Shown here: piece by piece, positions 5,466 to 6,869 of the stretch
Layout: each line of letters starts with the position of its first letter
How positions within the stretch are numbered: position 1 is the first letter of the stretch
The notes under the pieces: generated by a model
What the model saw: only the letters and a program-made list of their open reading frames with translations
The model's database searches: none
Told to the model about the DNA's origin: nothing
DNA from: Acidobacteriota bacterium
Lineage (GTDB): Bacteria; Acidobacteriota; Vicinamibacteria; Vicinamibacterales; Vicinamibacteraceae
Length of the DNA stretch: 6,869 bases
NCBI GenBank assembly: GCA_013695405.1
Contig: JACDAO010000616.1
Location: 1 to 6,869, forward strand
Reading direction: 5' to 3'
Translations under genes and position numbers: made by a program

Positions 5466-6227
5466 ATGCCCGACTCTCCCGCGAGAACGCCTGCCGGCCT
5501 GAGCATCTTTTTCCCGGCCTACAACGACAGCGGCACGATCGCCAGCATGGTGGTCTCGGCGCTGTTGGCGGCGCGTGCGCTGACTCCCGATCACGAGGTG
5601 ATCGTCGTCAACGACGGCAGCCGGGACGGCACCCCGCAGATCCTCGACGAACTGGCGCGCATCTACCCCGAGGTGCGCATCGTCCATCACGCCAGCAATC
5701 GCGGCTACGGCGGCGCGCTCCGGAGCGGCTTTGCCACCGCCACCAAGGAGTACGTGTTCTACACCGACGGCGACGCCCAGTACGATCCGGCCGAGGTGGC
5801 CCTGCTGTGGCAACGACTGGGCCCCGACGTCGACCTCGTCAACGGCTACAAGATCGCCCGTTCCGACCCCTTCCATCGGATCGTCATCGGCCGGCTGTAC
5901 CACCACACGGTGCGGCGCCTGTTCGGCCTCCACGTCCGCGACGTCGACTGCGATTTCCGCCTGATGCGCCGGTCGATTTTCGACACCATCACGCTGACCA
6001 AGGACAGCGGCGTGATCTGTCTGGAGCTGATGAAGAAAATTACCGACGGGGGCTTCCGGATTGCGGAAGTGCCGGTGCACCATTACCACCGCGCCTACGG
6101 CAGTTCGCAGTTCTTCAACGTCCGCCGGATCGCCCGCACCGGGCTCGACGTGCTCAAGCTCTGGCACCTGCTGGTGATCCGCAAGGCCCACCTGCCGGAG
6201 GCCAAGCGGCTGCAGGCGCGCGAATGA
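5466..6227 (+). CDS. GT2 family glycosyltransferase without membrane anchor
   Basis: A GT-A glycosyltransferase of the polyprenol-phosphate sugar synthase-like type; donor and acceptor are unknown. Its 253 residues show SIFFPAYND (13-21), VVNDGSRDGT (47-56), NRGYGGALRSGF (78-89), the metal-binding DGDAQYDP (101-108), DVDCDFRLMRR (159-169) and, where relatives carry a GxSK-like segment, EVPVHHYHRAYGSSQFF (201-217). The C-terminus has one amphipathic or weakly hydrophobic stretch (LDVLKLWHLLVI, 227-238) but no clear membrane span. I chose ATG 5466, just before the first strand; an in-frame TTG at 5424 would add 14 residues that look unlike the family. No Shine-Dalgarno sequence is visible before ATG 5466, which fits a very short leader. 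The stop overlaps the epimerase start (ATGA), tying its job to that sugar-modifying enzyme. Confidence 0.88.
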   Translation: MPDSPARTPAGLSIFFPAYNDSGTIASMVVSALLAARALTPDHEVIVVNDGSRDGTPQILDELARIYPEVRIVHHASNRGYGGALRSGFATATKEYVFYTDGDAQYDPAEVALLWQRLGPDVDLVNGYKIARSDPFHRIVIGRLYHHTVRRLFGLHVRDVDCDFRLMRRSIFDTITLTKDSGVICLELMKKITDGGFRIAEVPVHHYHRAYGSSQFFNVRRIARTGLDVLKLWHLLVIRKAHLPEAKRLQARE

Positions 6228-6869
6228 GCGACTACCGCGACTACTACCGCGGCCGGCCGGTGATGATCACCGGCGGGCTCGGCTTCATCGGCAGCAACCT
6301 GGCGCGGCACCTGGTGGCACTTGGAGCGGACGTGCTGCTGGTCGACTCGCTGATTCCCGACTACGGCGGCTCGCTCGAGAACATCCGGGGCATCGAGGAC
6401 CAGCTGCGCGTCAACGTCGCCGACATCCGGCAGCAGACCTCGATGAACTACCTGGTGCAGGGACGCGAGCTGATCTTCAACCTCGCCGGCCAGGTCAGTC
6501 ACATCGACAGCATGCGCGACCCGTACACCGATCTCGAAATCAACTGCCGCAGTCAGCTGACCGTGCTCGAGGCGTGCCGCCGGAACAACCCGGCGGTCAA
6601 GGTGGTGTTCGCGGGGACGCGGCAGATCTACGGCAAACCCGACTACCTGCCGGTCGACGAGCAGCACCTGGTGCGCCCGACCGACGTCAACGGCATCAAC
6701 AAGGCGGCCGGCGAGTACTACCACCTGGTCTACAACAACGTCTTCGGGGTGCGCGCCTGCTCGCTGCGGCTCACCAACATCTACGGGCCGCGTCAGCTGA
6801 TCAGGCACAATCGTCAGGGTTTCATCGGCTGGTTCGTGCGGCGGATCGTCGAGGACCAGGAGATCGAGA
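6224..6869 (+). CDS. NAD-dependent epimerase/dehydratase (extended SDR), N-terminal 215 residues, cut by window edge
   Basis: Nucleotide-sugar epimerase or dehydratase family, expected to make the activated sugar used by the adjacent transferases. The Rossmann NAD site is clear: VMITGGLGFIGSNLARHL (13-30), an acidic residue ending strand 2 (LLVDSL, D41), VADIRQ (65-70) and NLAGQVSH (86-93). AGTRQIYGKP (130-139) takes the place of the usual S-S-x-x-V-Y-G segment, followed by LPVDE and a GINKAAGEYYH helix (157-167), then LRLTNIYGPRQ (181-191). The usual catalytic YxxxK is altered: Lys is present (K160) but the position four before it is Asn156, not Tyr. This may be a family trait rather than a defect, since the rest is well conserved. 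The start is ATG 6224 in ATGA overlap with the GT2 stop. The C-terminal substrate domain lies outside the window, so substrate and reaction cannot be assigned. Confidence 0.88.
   Translation, partial: MSDYRDYYRGRPVMITGGLGFIGSNLARHLVALGADVLLVDSLIPDYGGSLENIRGIEDQLRVNVADIRQQTSMNYLVQGRELIFNLAGQVSHIDSMRDPYTDLEINCRSQLTVLEACRRNNPAVKVVFAGTRQIYGKPDYLPVDEQHLVRPTDVNGINKAAGEYYHLVYNNVFGVRACSLRLTNIYGPRQLIRHNRQGFIGWFVRRIVEDQEIE

Noticed and set aside
4320..6191. 623-codon open frame on the minus strand opposite the three GT2 genes
   Set aside because: The product is a His/Asp/Val/Gln-rich string with no recognisable motif, crosses two gene junctions, and mirrors the codon pattern of well-conserved plus-strand genes. 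It is a GC-rich shadow.

Overview
The window is GC-rich, tightly packed bacterial chromosome with two divergent gene blocks that share one short promoter region (about 2559-2695). GTG and TTG starts and 1-4 nt gene junctions are common. The proteins suggest a Gram-negative-type, high-GC organism, perhaps Acidobacteriota (Vicinamibacteria-like). That placement rests on general protein character only and is tentative.

Left block, minus strand (2558 down to 1): the start of a division and cell wall (dcw) cluster in canonical order, mraZ - rsmH (mraW) - ftsL - ftsI. The ftsI gene runs off the left edge after 280 codons. The four genes are almost certainly one transcript. Upstream of mraZ are a TTGACA -35 promoter, a 14-bp palindrome inside the promoter spacer that matches the Gram-positive-type LexA (SOS) box, and a 10-bp-period array of GTGG(A/T) boxes that resembles known MraZ operators. 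The visible ftsI product appears to carry an internal duplication of about 78 residues in its N-terminal periplasmic module.

Right block, plus strand (2696 to 6869): a surface-glycan or glycolipid cluster. It contains a GT4-type glycosyltransferase, a GT2 glycosyltransferase with two C-terminal membrane segments, a soluble polyprenol-phosphate-mannose-synthase-like GT2, a second probable promoter, a third GT2, and an NAD-dependent epimerase/dehydratase cut by the right edge. Short overlaps (31 nt, ATGA, ATGA) imply two translationally coupled units. Together the enzymes could make a modified nucleotide sugar, load sugars onto a polyprenol phosphate carrier and assemble an envelope glycan. No flippase, polymerase or GT-C transferase lies in the window, so the end product is unknown. 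The epimerase lacks the expected catalytic tyrosine of the YxxxK motif.

No RNA gene, CRISPR array, insertion sequence or clear terminator was found, and no gene-free stretch exceeds 300 bases.
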